Shown: positions 34,924-43,889 of the stretch, piece after piece
Position numbering within the stretch: the first letter of the stretch is position 1
Layout of the letters: each line of letters begins with the position of its first letter
Assembly (NCBI GenBank): GCA_050013075.1
Contig: JBEKFZ010000004.1
Location: 1 to 64,000, forward strand
DNA from: JBEKIK01 sp050013075
Lineage (GTDB): Bacteria; Planctomycetota; Planctomycetia; Pirellulales; Thermoguttaceae
DNA length: 64,000 nucleotides
Reading direction: 5' to 3'
Notes under the pieces: model-generated
The model's database searches: none
Told to the model about the DNA's origin: nothing
Seen by the model: only the letters and a program-made list of their open reading frames with translations
Position numbers and translations under genes: made by a program

Positions 34924-35207
34924 GGGGTAATGCCTTTTTGACAGCATTGCTATCTAAAACCCGCATCGAAAAGTATATCCGCTCTATAACCCATGTAAAT
35001 ATTTTCTGCCCGATTATTGGGGAAAAACGCGCCTTGACCTTATAAGCCTTACCAGAGTACCATATCTCGCCCATTTTATAATGCCTAAAAAACCAACGGC
35101 TTCTTTTCACGTATATTTCATTGCCGATTTTTGAGATAATCGCATAAACTGAAAACTGATAACTGAAAACAATAAACCATGGAGGGTTTATTCACATTGT
35201 TGGTCGA
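34924..35207. other. Gap before the AsmA-like gene
   Basis: This part of the 443-base gap shows no supported gene. Heptads of the aactgaa/aactgat type lie at 35150-35172. A minus-strand frame at 34877-35110 overlaps the repeat and is rejected. Confidence 0.4.
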
Positions 35208-38200
35208 TTGATCAACTTCTGCTGGTTCTTCTTCAAGTGGGGACTGGTCGTTTGTGCCATCGGCGCCGTGGCTGCCGTGCCATACTTCTACCGTCGGGTA
35301 GATGAAGAGATTCGCCACCGCATCGAGAACCTATTCGCCCAGCATTACACCGGCTTGAAGCCGACCGTCGGTTCCGCCGAATTGGTGGCGGGCCAGGGAA
35401 TCAGGGTCCGCAATCTTTCCATCGTGGAACCCGGCGCTAGCGGACCGCGCGCCAAGCTGGCCTACGTCGAGGAAATGTTCATCGCCTGCCAAACCGACGT
35501 TAAGGAATTGATCTGCCGCGATCCGGTAGTCACGCACGTCACAGTCCGCCGGCCGACGATCTGGGCCACGCGCCGACCGGACGGTACTTGGAGCGCGGCT
35601 AAGCTTTTTCCCCCGCCGCGCTTCGGAAACCAGTCGCCGGAAGTGACCATCGAAAACGGCACAATCGAAGTGTTCGATCCGCTGAAAACCCGCACCGCCA
35701 CGCTGATCTTGCGCGACTTGAACATGACCGTAAGCCCCGCGATCCTCTCCTCGTCCGATCCGGGCGCAGTACCCAAACGAAACCTGCAAGGAATGTTGGC
35801 CGGCGATAATTTCCGCCGCGTGGAATTTCGCGGGAGCATCGACGCTTTCGGTCCGAATTTTTCTCTTAGCGGAGAACTGGAAGGCCTGCGGGTTTCGCCC
35901 GAACTTTACGAATCCTTGCCCGGCCCCATAGCCGATAAATTGGCGGCGCTCGAGAAACTGCGGGCCGAAGGGCAAATGAGCTTCAGTCTGGCTTATGACT
36001 CGAAAGCCGCCGTGCCTCTGCGATTCCACGTCGCCGGGCAGTTGACCGGCGGGCGGATCGACGACCAGCGGCTGCCCCATCCTCTGACCGACATACAGGT
36101 CAAGTTCACCGCCGACAACGGCGGTGTGGTCATCGACGAACTGACCGCCAGTTGCAATCAGGCTAAATTGAAGAAAATGTCCCTGCGCCATACGGGTTTC
36201 GATGCAAACAAGCCCATGTGGTTGCACGCCGAAATCAAACAATTGGAACTGGACCGGCAATTGCTGGGCGTCTTGCCCGGACCCTTGCAGGAACAGTGGC
36301 GGAAATACCTCCCCATCGGCGTAATCGACGCCGATCTGACCCTCGAATTCGACGGCCAAAACTGGCGAGCGGAGACCTCGGAAGCATCGTTTAGTTTCTC
36401 GAATATTTCATTCACGTATTACAAATTCCCTTACCGGGTCGATCACGGCAAAGGATCGCTGGAACTGAAGAACGACCTGCTCACTTTAGACGTCACCGCC
36501 TACGGCGGCACGCAGCCGATACGGATGAAAGCCGAGATAGCACGGCCGCTGAGCGGATGGACCGGTTGGTTCGAGGCCAAAGGCGATGATATCCAGTTAG
36601 ATAAAGCCGTCATCCAGGCCCTGCGCGACGACAAGACTCGAGAGGTCGTCCAGTCGCTCGATCCCCGCGGAACCGTGAACTTCGAGTATCACTGCCGGCG
36701 CGACGTTCCGGACCAGCCGATACTCCACTATCTGCTCCTCAACGCCAACGGTTGTTCAATCCGCTATGCGAAATTTCCTTATCCGATAAATAACATTCGC
36801 GGCCAATTGAAAATGTTCGACCATTCCTGGACGTTCAGCAACTTGCGGGGCATGAACGAATCCGCGCAAATCACCGGCGAGGGGTATCTCATGCCGTCGC
36901 TCAAGGGAAACGAGTTCGTGTTGAATCTCGTGGCAAATAACGTGCCCTTGGATAAGGAACTCCACGACGCACTCACTCCCAACATCCAGCAAGCCTGGAA
37001 CGACTTGAAACCACAAGGCATGGTCGATCTTTCCGCCCAGATCTGTTACCTGTCCGAACAAAAACAACTCAGCTTGGGCGTGCGCGTTGACCCGAAAAGC
37101 GAAACGGCTTCCATCGAGCCGGTGCATTTCCCCTATCGCATGGATAAACTGCAAGGCGTGCTTTTGTATCGCAACGGGCAGGTCGCCTTGCAACATTTCG
37201 AGGCATGGCACGGCCCGGTAAAAATTCAAACCGAAGGTGGTTGCGATTTTCTGCCCGACGGCGGATGGAACCTACACCTGGTCGGGCTTACGGTCGATCG
37301 GCTGCAGCCCGACCGCGACCTGATCCTCGCCCTGCCCGAACGCCTGAAAAAGGCCGTCCTTACACTTAATCCCGCCGGCCCCATAAATCTATGCGGCAAT
37401 CTCGACCTGTTCCACGACGGCCGGCAGGGCCAGCCTTTGCGCTCCCGGTGGGACGACATGCGGATAAACATGGTTCAGGGCGCCATGCAGTGCGGCGTGA
37501 AATTAGACAATATTTGGGGAACCGCGACCCTTTCGGGACAATTCGACGGACAAAATTTCTTTTGCCGCGGTGAACTCAACCTCGAGTCCCTTAACTTCAA
37601 AGACTGCCAATTCAAGCATGTAATGGGCCCGATCTTGATTGACGACCAGCGCGTGCTCCTGGGCAGTCTGGTGGATAGGGCCGCGGACGGCACGCCCCTT
37701 TTGAATGCCGACGGCACGCCCCGCACGCCGCGCTCGATTTCGGCCAATCTATTCGGCGGCACAATATACGGCGACGGACAAGTGTCCCTGGGCGCGGAGC
37801 CTCGTTACCACCTTAAAGCCGTTCTCGCCCACGCCGACCTGGCCAGCCTAGCCCGGGAAGTCATCGACGGCAAGCAGCACTTGCAGGGCAAGATCATGGC
37901 CAACGTCGAACTGCACGGCGTCGGCACGAGCCGCAACGCCCTGTCCGGACGCGGCTCCCTGGCGCTCTCCGACGCGGACATCTACGAATTGCCGGTGATG
38001 ATTTCGTTATTGAAAATCCTCAGCATCCGCGCGCCCGACCGAAACGCCTTCAGCACCGCGGGAATGGATTATGAAATCAGGGGCGAGCATATATATCTGA
38101 ATCGCATCGATTTCAACGGCGACGCCATCAGCCTGCACGGCAACGGCGAAATGGATTTCCAATCCAACATAAATCTAAGCTTCGACACCACCGTCGGCCG

Positions 38201-38366
38201 CGGCGAACTGGACTTGCCGATAATTAAACAAATATATCGCGGCGCCAGTCAACAGATCTTGCAGATCCACGTCGGCCGCACCCTGCAGAATCCCGAAATC
38301 CGCAAAGAGCCCTTCCCAGTCGTCAACCAGGCCCTGCAACAATTGCAGGGCACACAGCAGCAATAA
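35208..38366 (+). CDS. Large AsmA/TamB/YhdP-like envelope protein
   Basis: The 1052-residue protein has one N-terminal anchor helix (FFFKWGLVVCAIGAVAAV) and then a long, repetitive beta-rich body. Repeats have the character of AsmA-like bridge proteins, with alternating hydrophobic strands such as LLTLDVTAYGGTQPIRMKAE. The C-terminal part has GRGSLALSDADIYELPVMIS and NRIDFNGDAISLHGNGEMDF, typical of AsmA_2-type C-termini. It may take part in lipid transport between membranes; this is inference. The start is the TTG at 35208, overlapping the stop of a 10-codon ATG frame (35179-35211) by the TTGA pattern. Confidence 0.75.
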   Translation: MINFCWFFFKWGLVVCAIGAVAAVPYFYRRVDEEIRHRIENLFAQHYTGLKPTVGSAELVAGQGIRVRNLSIVEPGASGPRAKLAYVEEMFIACQTDVKELICRDPVVTHVTVRRPTIWATRRPDGTWSAAKLFPPPRFGNQSPEVTIENGTIEVFDPLKTRTATLILRDLNMTVSPAILSSSDPGAVPKRNLQGMLAGDNFRRVEFRGSIDAFGPNFSLSGELEGLRVSPELYESLPGPIADKLAALEKLRAEGQMSFSLAYDSKAAVPLRFHVAGQLTGGRIDDQRLPHPLTDIQVKFTADNGGVVIDELTASCNQAKLKKMSLRHTGFDANKPMWLHAEIKQLELDRQLLGVLPGPLQEQWRKYLPIGVIDADLTLEFDGQNWRAETSEASFSFSNISFTYYKFPYRVDHGKGSLELKNDLLTLDVTAYGGTQPIRMKAEIARPLSGWTGWFEAKGDDIQLDKAVIQALRDDKTREVVQSLDPRGTVNFEYHCRRDVPDQPILHYLLLNANGCSIRYAKFPYPINNIRGQLKMFDHSWTFSNLRGMNESAQITGEGYLMPSLKGNEFVLNLVANNVPLDKELHDALTPNIQQAWNDLKPQGMVDLSAQICYLSEQKQLSLGVRVDPKSETASIEPVHFPYRMDKLQGVLLYRNGQVALQHFEAWHGPVKIQTEGGCDFLPDGGWNLHLVGLTVDRLQPDRDLILALPERLKKAVLTLNPAGPINLCGNLDLFHDGRQGQPLRSRWDDMRINMVQGAMQCGVKLDNIWGTATLSGQFDGQNFFCRGELNLESLNFKDCQFKHVMGPILIDDQRVLLGSLVDRAADGTPLLNADGTPRTPRSISANLFGGTIYGDGQVSLGAEPRYHLKAVLAHADLASLAREVIDGKQHLQGKIMANVELHGVGTSRNALSGRGSLALSDADIYELPVMISLLKILSIRAPDRNAFSTAGMDYEIRGEHIYLNRIDFNGDAISLHGNGEMDFQSNINLSFDTTVGRGELDLPIIKQIYRGASQQILQIHVGRTLQNPEIRKEPFPVVNQALQQLQGTQQQ

Positions 38367-38393
38367 GAAGTGGAAAGTCGTTGGTTTATTGAA

Positions 38394-38483
38394 TCTCATG
38401 TAATAAATGTCGCGTTAATCGTTTAGCCGCGAGCCAGCGGCGAGCGTGTTTTCGTGTTTTCATGCGACTTTAAATACATGAGA
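38394..38483. mobile_element. 90-bp inverted-repeat element
   Basis: Arms 38394-38413 (tctcatgtaataaatgtcgc) and 38464-38483 are complementary, with mismatches in the centre. The left arm resembles 23646-23665. The segment ends in a ttttcgtgttttcatg stretch like the one near trpD. It looks like a non-autonomous element; no target duplication is evident. Confidence 0.5.
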
Positions 38484-38602
38484 CCCAATAGCCCCGGCAC
38501 TTGTGCCTGGTAAATTTTTTCAAAAACATCATTTTTTTCCTTAAACAGCGATCTATAATTAATCGGAGTCGGACAGCGCCCCAAATCGGAGATTAATTTC
38601 TC
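38484..38602. repeat. tagccccggcacttgtgcc palindrome before a small gene
   Basis: At 38489-38510 the DNA reads tagccccggcacttgtgcct, followed by a T-run. It is the same family as 13149-13180 and 17000-17024. Confidence 0.5.
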
Positions 38603-38935
38603 ATGAGCAGCGTAGGTCCTTTAGGCGGCGTCAACATAAGCGCGGCCGGCGCGCCCCTGGCTCAGACCAAGGGACCCGACGTGGAACGCGCCACCCAGGA
38701 TACCGGCGCGCAACAGCGCAACGTCGTTTACGAGCAAAAAGCCGAGGCGGCCGCGGGCGTCGGCGAAACCGACGGCGAAGACCACCAAACCGACGAACGC
38801 GACGCCGACGGCCGCCGTCCCTGGGAATTCCCTCCCCATAAAGAGAAAAATTCCGCCGAAGATCCCTCCAAACAACCGCCCAAAAGCCGCGATGTAAGCG
38901 GCGAAAGCGGCAACCTGCTCGATCTGACTGGGTAA
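38603..38935 (+). CDS. Hypothetical hydrophilic protein
   Basis: The 110-residue protein is rich in charged residues, with no hydrophobic helix. It starts MSSVGPLGGVNISAAGAPL and has acidic and basic tracts in the second half (GETDGEDHQTDERDADG). It is probably disordered. I do not recognise a family. It lies upstream of dapF in the same direction. The codon choice looks normal for the region, which supports it as a real gene. Confidence 0.55.
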   Translation: MSSVGPLGGVNISAAGAPLAQTKGPDVERATQDTGAQQRNVVYEQKAEAAAGVGETDGEDHQTDERDADGRRPWEFPPHKEKNSAEDPSKQPPKSRDVSGESGNLLDLTG

Positions 38936-39014
38936 CGGCCTGTTGCCCACCAGCCGCTAATTTTCTACAATATCTCGTTCAATCATTGTCATACATTCAC
39001 ACGGAATCACGCCC

Positions 39015-39884
39015 ATGCGTTTTACCAAGATGCACGGAGCCGGCAACGACTACGTGTATGTAAACTGCTTTGAAGAGCCTTATCCCTCCGATGCCGCCCG
39101 GTTGGCGCGAGAAGTGTCTGATCGGCATTACGGCGTCGGCGGCGACGGCCTGATTTTAATCTGCCCCAGCGAAACAGCCGACGCCCGCATGAGGATGTTT
39201 AACGCCGACGGCTCCGAGTCCGAAATGTGCGGCAACGGCATCCGCTGCGTGGCCAAATACATTTACGACCACGGCATCGCCCGCCGCTCGCCGCTCAGGA
39301 TCGAAACCGGCCGGGGCGTTTTAACCCTGGATCTTCAAATCGCCGACGGCCGCGTGCGGCGCGTCCGGGTCGATATGGGCGAGCCGATCCTCGAACCGGC
39401 CCGCATCCCCACCACTCTTGCGGGCAACTCATCCCTGCCCGGCAATCCGGTGGTCAACGCCCCGTTGAAAATCGGCGGCGAAATCCTCTCGGTCACCTGC
39501 GTATCAATGGGCAATCCGCACTGCGTTACTTTTGTCAAGGAGCCGTTGGACCTTTGGGTATTGCAATTCGGTCCGCGGGTGGAGATCGATCCGCATTTTC
39601 CCAATCGCACGAACGCCGAATTCGTCCAGGTGCTTTCGCCCGGCGAAGTGCGGATGCGCGTCTGGGAGCGCGGATCCGGCGAAACCCTGGCCTGCGGCAC
39701 CGGTGCTTGCGCGGTCTGCGTCGCTGGGGTACTGACTGGCCGCACTGACAGGAATATTGTCGCCCGTTTGCCCGGCGGAGACTTGGAACTCCACTGGAAC
39801 GAAACCGACAACCACGTCTACATGACCGGCGATGCCGTTGAAGTCTTCAGCGGCGAGTGGAATATTCAAAAGGATGAAGGATGA
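39015..39884 (+). CDS. dapF: Diaminopimelate epimerase
   Basis: Converts LL- to meso-diaminopimelate for lysine and peptidoglycan synthesis. It has 289 residues. The two catalytic cysteines are in MCGNGIRCVAKY and ETLACGTGACAVC. The N-terminus, FTKMHGAGNDYVYVN, is typical. The last residues (QKDEG) and the TGA stop are encoded by the ggatgaa heptad array, which runs on downstream as far as about 39897. This points to an m-DAP cell wall. Confidence 0.94.
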   Translation: MRFTKMHGAGNDYVYVNCFEEPYPSDAARLAREVSDRHYGVGGDGLILICPSETADARMRMFNADGSESEMCGNGIRCVAKYIYDHGIARRSPLRIETGRGVLTLDLQIADGRVRRVRVDMGEPILEPARIPTTLAGNSSLPGNPVVNAPLKIGGEILSVTCVSMGNPHCVTFVKEPLDLWVLQFGPRVEIDPHFPNRTNAEFVQVLSPGEVRMRVWERGSGETLACGTGACAVCVAGVLTGRTDRNIVARLPGGDLELHWNETDNHVYMTGDAVEVFSGEWNIQKDEG

Positions 39885-39970
39885 GGGATGAAGGATGAAT
39901 TAAAATGCAGAATGTTGAATGTAGAATGTAGAATTAAAAGCGCGGAATGCAAACGCAGAATCATGGAAGA
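39869..39970. repeat. Heptad arrays running out of dapF
   Basis: ggatgaa, ggatgag, ggatgaa, ggatgaa units at 39870-39897 begin inside dapF. They are followed by atgcaga, atgttga, atgtaga, atgtaga units at 39904-39932. Both have period seven. A second set (gatccct repeats) lies just before the next gene. Confidence 0.7.
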
Positions 39971-40053
39971 AAATACAAATCAAACCGCTTGCGGTTTCGC
40001 GATCCCCATCTTCCGAACCCCGACCTTCGGCCTTTTGATCCCTGATCCCTTCC

Positions 40054-40779
40054 ATGAAACTCACCAGCTCGCTTGTAAATAAACTCGGAGGTCTTTTGGG
40101 CGCCGCGGCCGTCCGAAACTGGATGAGCACGCTGGATTACAAGGCGGCCTATTACGATCGCTCGATCGATCCGGTGTTTCCCGAGTGCAAGGGGCAAAAA
40201 ATATACATCTTCTGGCACGAATACATTTTGTTTCCGTTCTATCTGCGCGGACACTGCAATATGACCATGCTTTTAAGCCGCCATCGCGACGCCGAAATCC
40301 TTTCCTACGCCGCTTATCACCTGGGCTTCGATTTCGTCCGCGGCTCGACCAATCGCGGCGGGGTGGCGGCTATCCGCGAACTGCTGGATAAAAGCCGCCG
40401 CATGAATCTGACCATCACCCCCGACGGCCCGCGCGGCCCGCGGCGAAAAATGGCCCCCGGCTCGATCTACCTGGCGTCCAAACTCGGTTTGCCGCTGGTC
40501 GTGATGGGCTACGGATACGACCGTCCTTGGCGGGTGAAAAAAGCCTGGGACCATTTTGCAATCCCCCGCCCCTTTTCCCGCGCCCGGGCCATACTCAGCG
40601 GCGAAATTTTCGTGCCCGCCAACCTGGACCGCGACAGAATCGACTATTATCGCCAAAAAATCGAACAACTCATGAATCGCCTGACCACCGAAGCGGAAAC
40701 CTGGGCCGAATCCGGCACACGGCGAATTGGACAAATGAACGTAGAGCGCCGCGGCGCGCCGCTGGACTGTCAATGGTAA
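40054..40779 (+). CDS. DUF374/lysophospholipid acyltransferase-like protein
   Basis: The 241-residue protein contains the DUF374 signature TITPDGPRGPRRKMAPG. Other blocks are IYIFWHEYILFP and DFVRGSTNRGGVAAIRELL. Members resemble lipid A and KDO-related acyltransferases and probably act on envelope lipids. The gene ends 19 bases before xseA and is likely co-transcribed with it. Confidence 0.85.
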   Translation: MKLTSSLVNKLGGLLGAAAVRNWMSTLDYKAAYYDRSIDPVFPECKGQKIYIFWHEYILFPFYLRGHCNMTMLLSRHRDAEILSYAAYHLGFDFVRGSTNRGGVAAIRELLDKSRRMNLTITPDGPRGPRRKMAPGSIYLASKLGLPLVVMGYGYDRPWRVKKAWDHFAIPRPFSRARAILSGEIFVPANLDRDRIDYYRQKIEQLMNRLTTEAETWAESGTRRIGQMNVERRGAPLDCQW

Positions 40780-40798
40780 TTATTTTAATCGTTCAATC

Positions 40799-42034
40799 AT
40801 GTCGCAAGACGAATTCAATTTCGACAATTATACTCCCGCCCGGCCGCTGTCGGTCTGGGAACTGACCGCTCAGGTAAAAGACCTGTTGGAAGCGGCCTTT
40901 CCCGGCGTTTGGGTGACCGGCGAAATTTCCAACCTCTCCCGGCCGCAGTCGGGCCATTGCTACCTGACGCTCAAGGACGACCGGGCACAGCTCAAGGCGG
41001 TAATGTGGCGTCCCACGGCCGCCCGCGTACGCTTCGATTTGCACGACGGCCTGGAAGTGATCTGCCAAGGCCGCTTGGAAGTCTACGCCCCACGCGGCAG
41101 TTATCAATTGATTATCGAGCAGATCGAACCCAAGGGCATGGGTGCATTGGAATTGGCGCTAAGGCAACTGCGGGAAAAACTGGCCCGGGAAGGACTTTTC
41201 GACCGGGCGAGAAAGCGTCCCCTGCCCTCTTTTGTCCGGCAAATCGCCGTGGTCACAAGCCCCACCGGCGCGGCAATACGCGATTTCCTCCAGGTGTTGG
41301 GCCGGCGTTGGCGCGGGGCGGACGTGCTCATCGCCCCGGTCCGCGTGCAGGGCGAAGGGGCCGCCGATGAAATCGCTGCCGCGATCAAAATGCTGAACCA
41401 ACTCGCTCGGCCCATCGATTGCCTGGTTGTCACCCGCGGCGGCGGAAGTCTTGAAGACCTTTGGGCATTTAACGAGGAAGTAGTTGTCCGGGCGATTGCC
41501 GCCTCGCGCATCCCGGTCATCTCGGCCGTGGGTCACGAAATCGACGTAACCCTTTCCGACCTGGCCGCCGACCTGCGCGCACTAACGCCCAGCGAAGCCG
41601 CGGAATTAGTGGCCCCGGCCGCCGAAGAACTTTTCACAGAGCTACAACAGATCCAAAAACGCATGACCGCCGCCCTGCGGTCTCGCGCCCTAACCGCCAG
41701 ATCGCGCCTGGACGCCATCCAGCGGCACCATTCTTTTCGCCGCCCCTTTCAACTCATCTACGACCTTACCCGGCAAGTGGACGAATTATCCGGTCGCGCA
41801 CACCGCTCGATCCGCCACCGACTTCAACTCGCCCGGCAGCAAACCGAAACCTTCGCCTCTCGCCTGGAATCGCTCAGTCCCTTAGCCGTACTGGGCCGGG
41901 GTTACAGCATAACCGAACATCTCACCGATGGCCGCATAGTTCGCGCCGCCTCAGACTTGTCGCCCGGCGAGCAAATCTCCACCCGTTTCACTCACGGCCA
42001 AGCGATAAGCCGCGTGGAAAAGCTTGAAGAATAA
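40799..42034 (+). CDS. xseA: Exodeoxyribonuclease VII large subunit
   Basis: Part of the ExoVII nuclease that acts on single-stranded DNA. It has 411 residues. The OB fold opens with TGEISNLSRPQSGHCYLTLK, and the catalytic domain has ITSPTGAAIRDFLQ-like and RGGGSLEDLWAFNEEVV blocks. The family's coiled coil follows. The small subunit xseB, usually adjacent, is not seen downstream: the next gene is a DUF2442 gene after about 125 bases. Confidence 0.93.
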   Translation: MSQDEFNFDNYTPARPLSVWELTAQVKDLLEAAFPGVWVTGEISNLSRPQSGHCYLTLKDDRAQLKAVMWRPTAARVRFDLHDGLEVICQGRLEVYAPRGSYQLIIEQIEPKGMGALELALRQLREKLAREGLFDRARKRPLPSFVRQIAVVTSPTGAAIRDFLQVLGRRWRGADVLIAPVRVQGEGAADEIAAAIKMLNQLARPIDCLVVTRGGGSLEDLWAFNEEVVVRAIAASRIPVISAVGHEIDVTLSDLAADLRALTPSEAAELVAPAAEELFTELQQIQKRMTAALRSRALTARSRLDAIQRHHSFRRPFQLIYDLTRQVDELSGRAHRSIRHRLQLARQQTETFASRLESLSPLAVLGRGYSITEHLTDGRIVRAASDLSPGEQISTRFTHGQAISRVEKLEE

Positions 42035-42041
42035 GTATGTA

Positions 42042-42076
42042 AAGCCGCGACCAGTGGTCGCGGTTTGCTTGCGGCA
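42042..42076. repeat. Palindrome ccgcgaccagtggtcgcgg
   Basis: It lies between xseA and the DUF2442/DUF3800 genes. The core gcgaccagtggtcgc is a perfect hairpin-forming palindrome of the same kind as the one near 12690. Confidence 0.6.
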
Positions 42077-42114
42077 GTCAGGCCGCCGTAGGGTGAGGGC
42101 AAATAACTTCCCAG

Positions 42115-42143
42115 TTGACAATCCATTACCCGATGGATACTTT
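42115..42143 (+). promoter_or_regulatory. Likely promoter for the DUF2442/DUF3800 pair
   Basis: A perfect TTGACA box lies at 42115-42120, and TACTTT at 42138-42143 follows after 17 bases. This is near-consensus sigma70 spacing. The ATG at 42160 is preceded by gagg at a suitable distance. The match argues against a coding start inside this stretch. Confidence 0.6.
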
Positions 42144-42159
42144 TAGTTTGAGGTGTATC

Positions 42160-42423
42160 ATGTGGAACTTTAATGATGTTAAGAAAATAGAGTACCAACA
42201 TGATCGTGTATTTCGTATTACCTTTGATGATGGCCTTGAAGGCGATGTAGATTTCTCCGAATACATTGGCAGAGGCCCCATATTTGAGCCATTGCGCGAT
42301 GAATCGTTCTTTCGCCAGGCTTCAATTGAAGGCGGAACCATCTCCTGGCCGAACGGCGCGGATATTGCCCCGGATATTGTGATTGTTTCATTAACTTTGT
42401 CTAGGACACAAAGATGTATTTGA
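42160..42423 (+). CDS. DUF2442 protein
   Basis: The 87-residue protein has the DUF2442 pattern: ITFDDGLEGDVDFSEYIG, then LRDESFFRQASIEGGTISWP, then NGADIAPD. The function of the family is unknown; members often sit next to toxin-antitoxin-like or accessory genes. It overlaps the following gene by 10 bases. The sequence is more AT-rich than xseA upstream. Its own promoter and ribosome binding site (gagg before the ATG) are visible. Confidence 0.82.
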   Translation: MWNFNDVKKIEYQHDRVFRITFDDGLEGDVDFSEYIGRGPIFEPLRDESFFRQASIEGGTISWPNGADIAPDIVIVSLTLSRTQRCI

Positions 42424-43202
42424 TTTATTTCGACGAATCTGGAAACACCGGTAACAATCTGAACGATTCTCAGCAGCCTATATATGTCCTTTGCGCATTA
42501 ATCGTGCCCGAGTCTAAATGGCTGCAAGTCGAACGGGATTTACATGCGAAAATAGAGAATTTGTTACCGTCGCCGCTACCCGACGACTTCGAGGTTCATG
42601 CAACCGATCTTCAAAGCGGTCGCCGTTGGTTTAAAGATATTTCCCTAACAAACCGATTGGCTTTTCGGAATGCATGGTTTTCAATCGCTGTGAAGTACGA
42701 TCTCAAACTAGTCTATCGAGGTATCGAGAAAAAACGTTTTGAAAGATGGATTCGCAACAAATTCGGCTCTGGAATAGCCATCAATCCCCATGTGGCGGCT
42801 TTCGCTCTCGTTGCCAGGGTTGTTAACGATTATCTAAAGTCACTGCCTGATTCACCGCTGGGTATCCTTATATCCGATGAAAATAAAGAAATCGTCCGTG
42901 ACGTTGAAAAGTCGATCAAGATTCTTCGTGGGATAGAAGGCACACTCAAGCTAGGCCAAGTGATAGAAAAGGGCTTCTTTATTGACTCGACCAAAAGCAT
43001 AATCCTGCAATTGTGCGATTTGTGTGCTTACAGCCTACGAAAGAGAGAAGAGGAAAAAATCACGCTTGGGGTGAATCCTCTCCACCAAAGCGGCATAAAA
43101 CTGCTTGAGCCGCTAATATACCAGGGTGATGAAGCTTTCCAAGATGTGATTGAATGGTTTTCAACCGAAGAAAAAAAGAAGCGGCCAGGGACAATGTCCT
43201 GA
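42414..43202 (+). CDS. DUF3800 protein
   Basis: The 262-residue protein starts with the DUF3800 signature YLIYFDESGNTGNNLND. The aspartate and glutamate of the YFDESG motif suggest a metal-dependent RNase H-like fold. Later blocks are VHATDLQSGRRWFK and QLCDLCAYSLRKREEEKI. DUF3800 proteins are widespread in mobile and defence-related neighbourhoods but have no settled role. Overlapping with the DUF2442 gene, it forms a two-gene unit. Confidence 0.85.
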   Translation: MYLIYFDESGNTGNNLNDSQQPIYVLCALIVPESKWLQVERDLHAKIENLLPSPLPDDFEVHATDLQSGRRWFKDISLTNRLAFRNAWFSIAVKYDLKLVYRGIEKKRFERWIRNKFGSGIAINPHVAAFALVARVVNDYLKSLPDSPLGILISDENKEIVRDVEKSIKILRGIEGTLKLGQVIEKGFFIDSTKSIILQLCDLCAYSLRKREEEKITLGVNPLHQSGIKLLEPLIYQGDEAFQDVIEWFSTEEKKKRPGTMS

Positions 43203-43294
43203 GTCGATCGAAACCGGCCCATACTGGTCGCTTATTAAAGTATAGATCATATCAATCTCGTGTCAATAGCCAAATGAAACCAGGGCGAATGGTT

Positions 43295-43858
43295 TTACGC
43301 CCGGGAGATATACGCCCCGTTTCGCGTATCCACTTTGACCGTTTCGCCTTGGGACAGATATTCCGGCACTTGGACGATCAGCCCGGTTTCCAGCTTGGCG
43401 GGTTTTGTACGGGCGGTGGCCGATGCGCCTTTTATGCCCGGGTCGCATTCGACGACTTTTAATTCCACGGTCAAGGGAAGTTGAATGCCCACGCACTGGT
43501 CGTTGTAGATCAGGGCCATCACGCCCTCGAGATTTTCGGTAAGATAGTTCAATTCCTCTTCCAGGTCTTGCTTGGGCAGGATGAAATCGTTGTAGTCTTC
43601 CTGGTCGAGAAAATGCACCTCGGCCGGGTCGGAATACATGTATTTTACCGGGCGCTTGGCGAAATCTGCCTCGTTGAGCGAATCGGCGCCTTTAAGCGTG
43701 ATATCGACCTTTTGCTTGTTGATCAGGTTTCGCGCCTTGAATTTATAAAGCGTGGCCGCGCCTCGGGCGGAGGGGCTTTGCACGTTGATCGTCTCGATCA
43801 TGCACGGCGCGTCGTTGTAGTTTACGATATGTCCGCGTTTAATATCTTTGGCAAGCAT
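43295..43858 (-). CDS. yeiP: EfpL/YeiP-type elongation factor P-like protein
   Basis: The 187-residue protein has the EF-P fold in three domains. The tip loop is SPSARGAATLYKFKARN, as in YeiP (EfpL) with an arginine at the position of the modified lysine of EF-P. The closing block is TGLIVQVPEYLSQGETVKVD. It probably relieves ribosome stalling on proline-rich or similar sequences. No EF-P with the canonical loop is in the window; whether one exists elsewhere is unknown. Confidence 0.9.
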   Translation of the reverse strand: MLAKDIKRGHIVNYNDAPCMIETINVQSPSARGAATLYKFKARNLINKQKVDITLKGADSLNEADFAKRPVKYMYSDPAEVHFLDQEDYNDFILPKQDLEEELNYLTENLEGVMALIYNDQCVGIQLPLTVELKVVECDPGIKGASATARTKPAKLETGLIVQVPEYLSQGETVKVDTRNGAYISRA

Positions 43859-43889
43859 GAGTAGTTTACAGTTGTCAGTTTACAGTTAA

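Noticed and set aside
34877..35110. Minus-strand frame of 77 codons
   Set aside because: It ends inside the MITE-like inverted repeat and has no family match or ribosome binding site.
42115..42159. Upstream TTG start of the DUF2442 gene
   Set aside because: The TTG is the -35 box TTGACA of a good promoter; the ATG at 42160 has a ribosome binding site.
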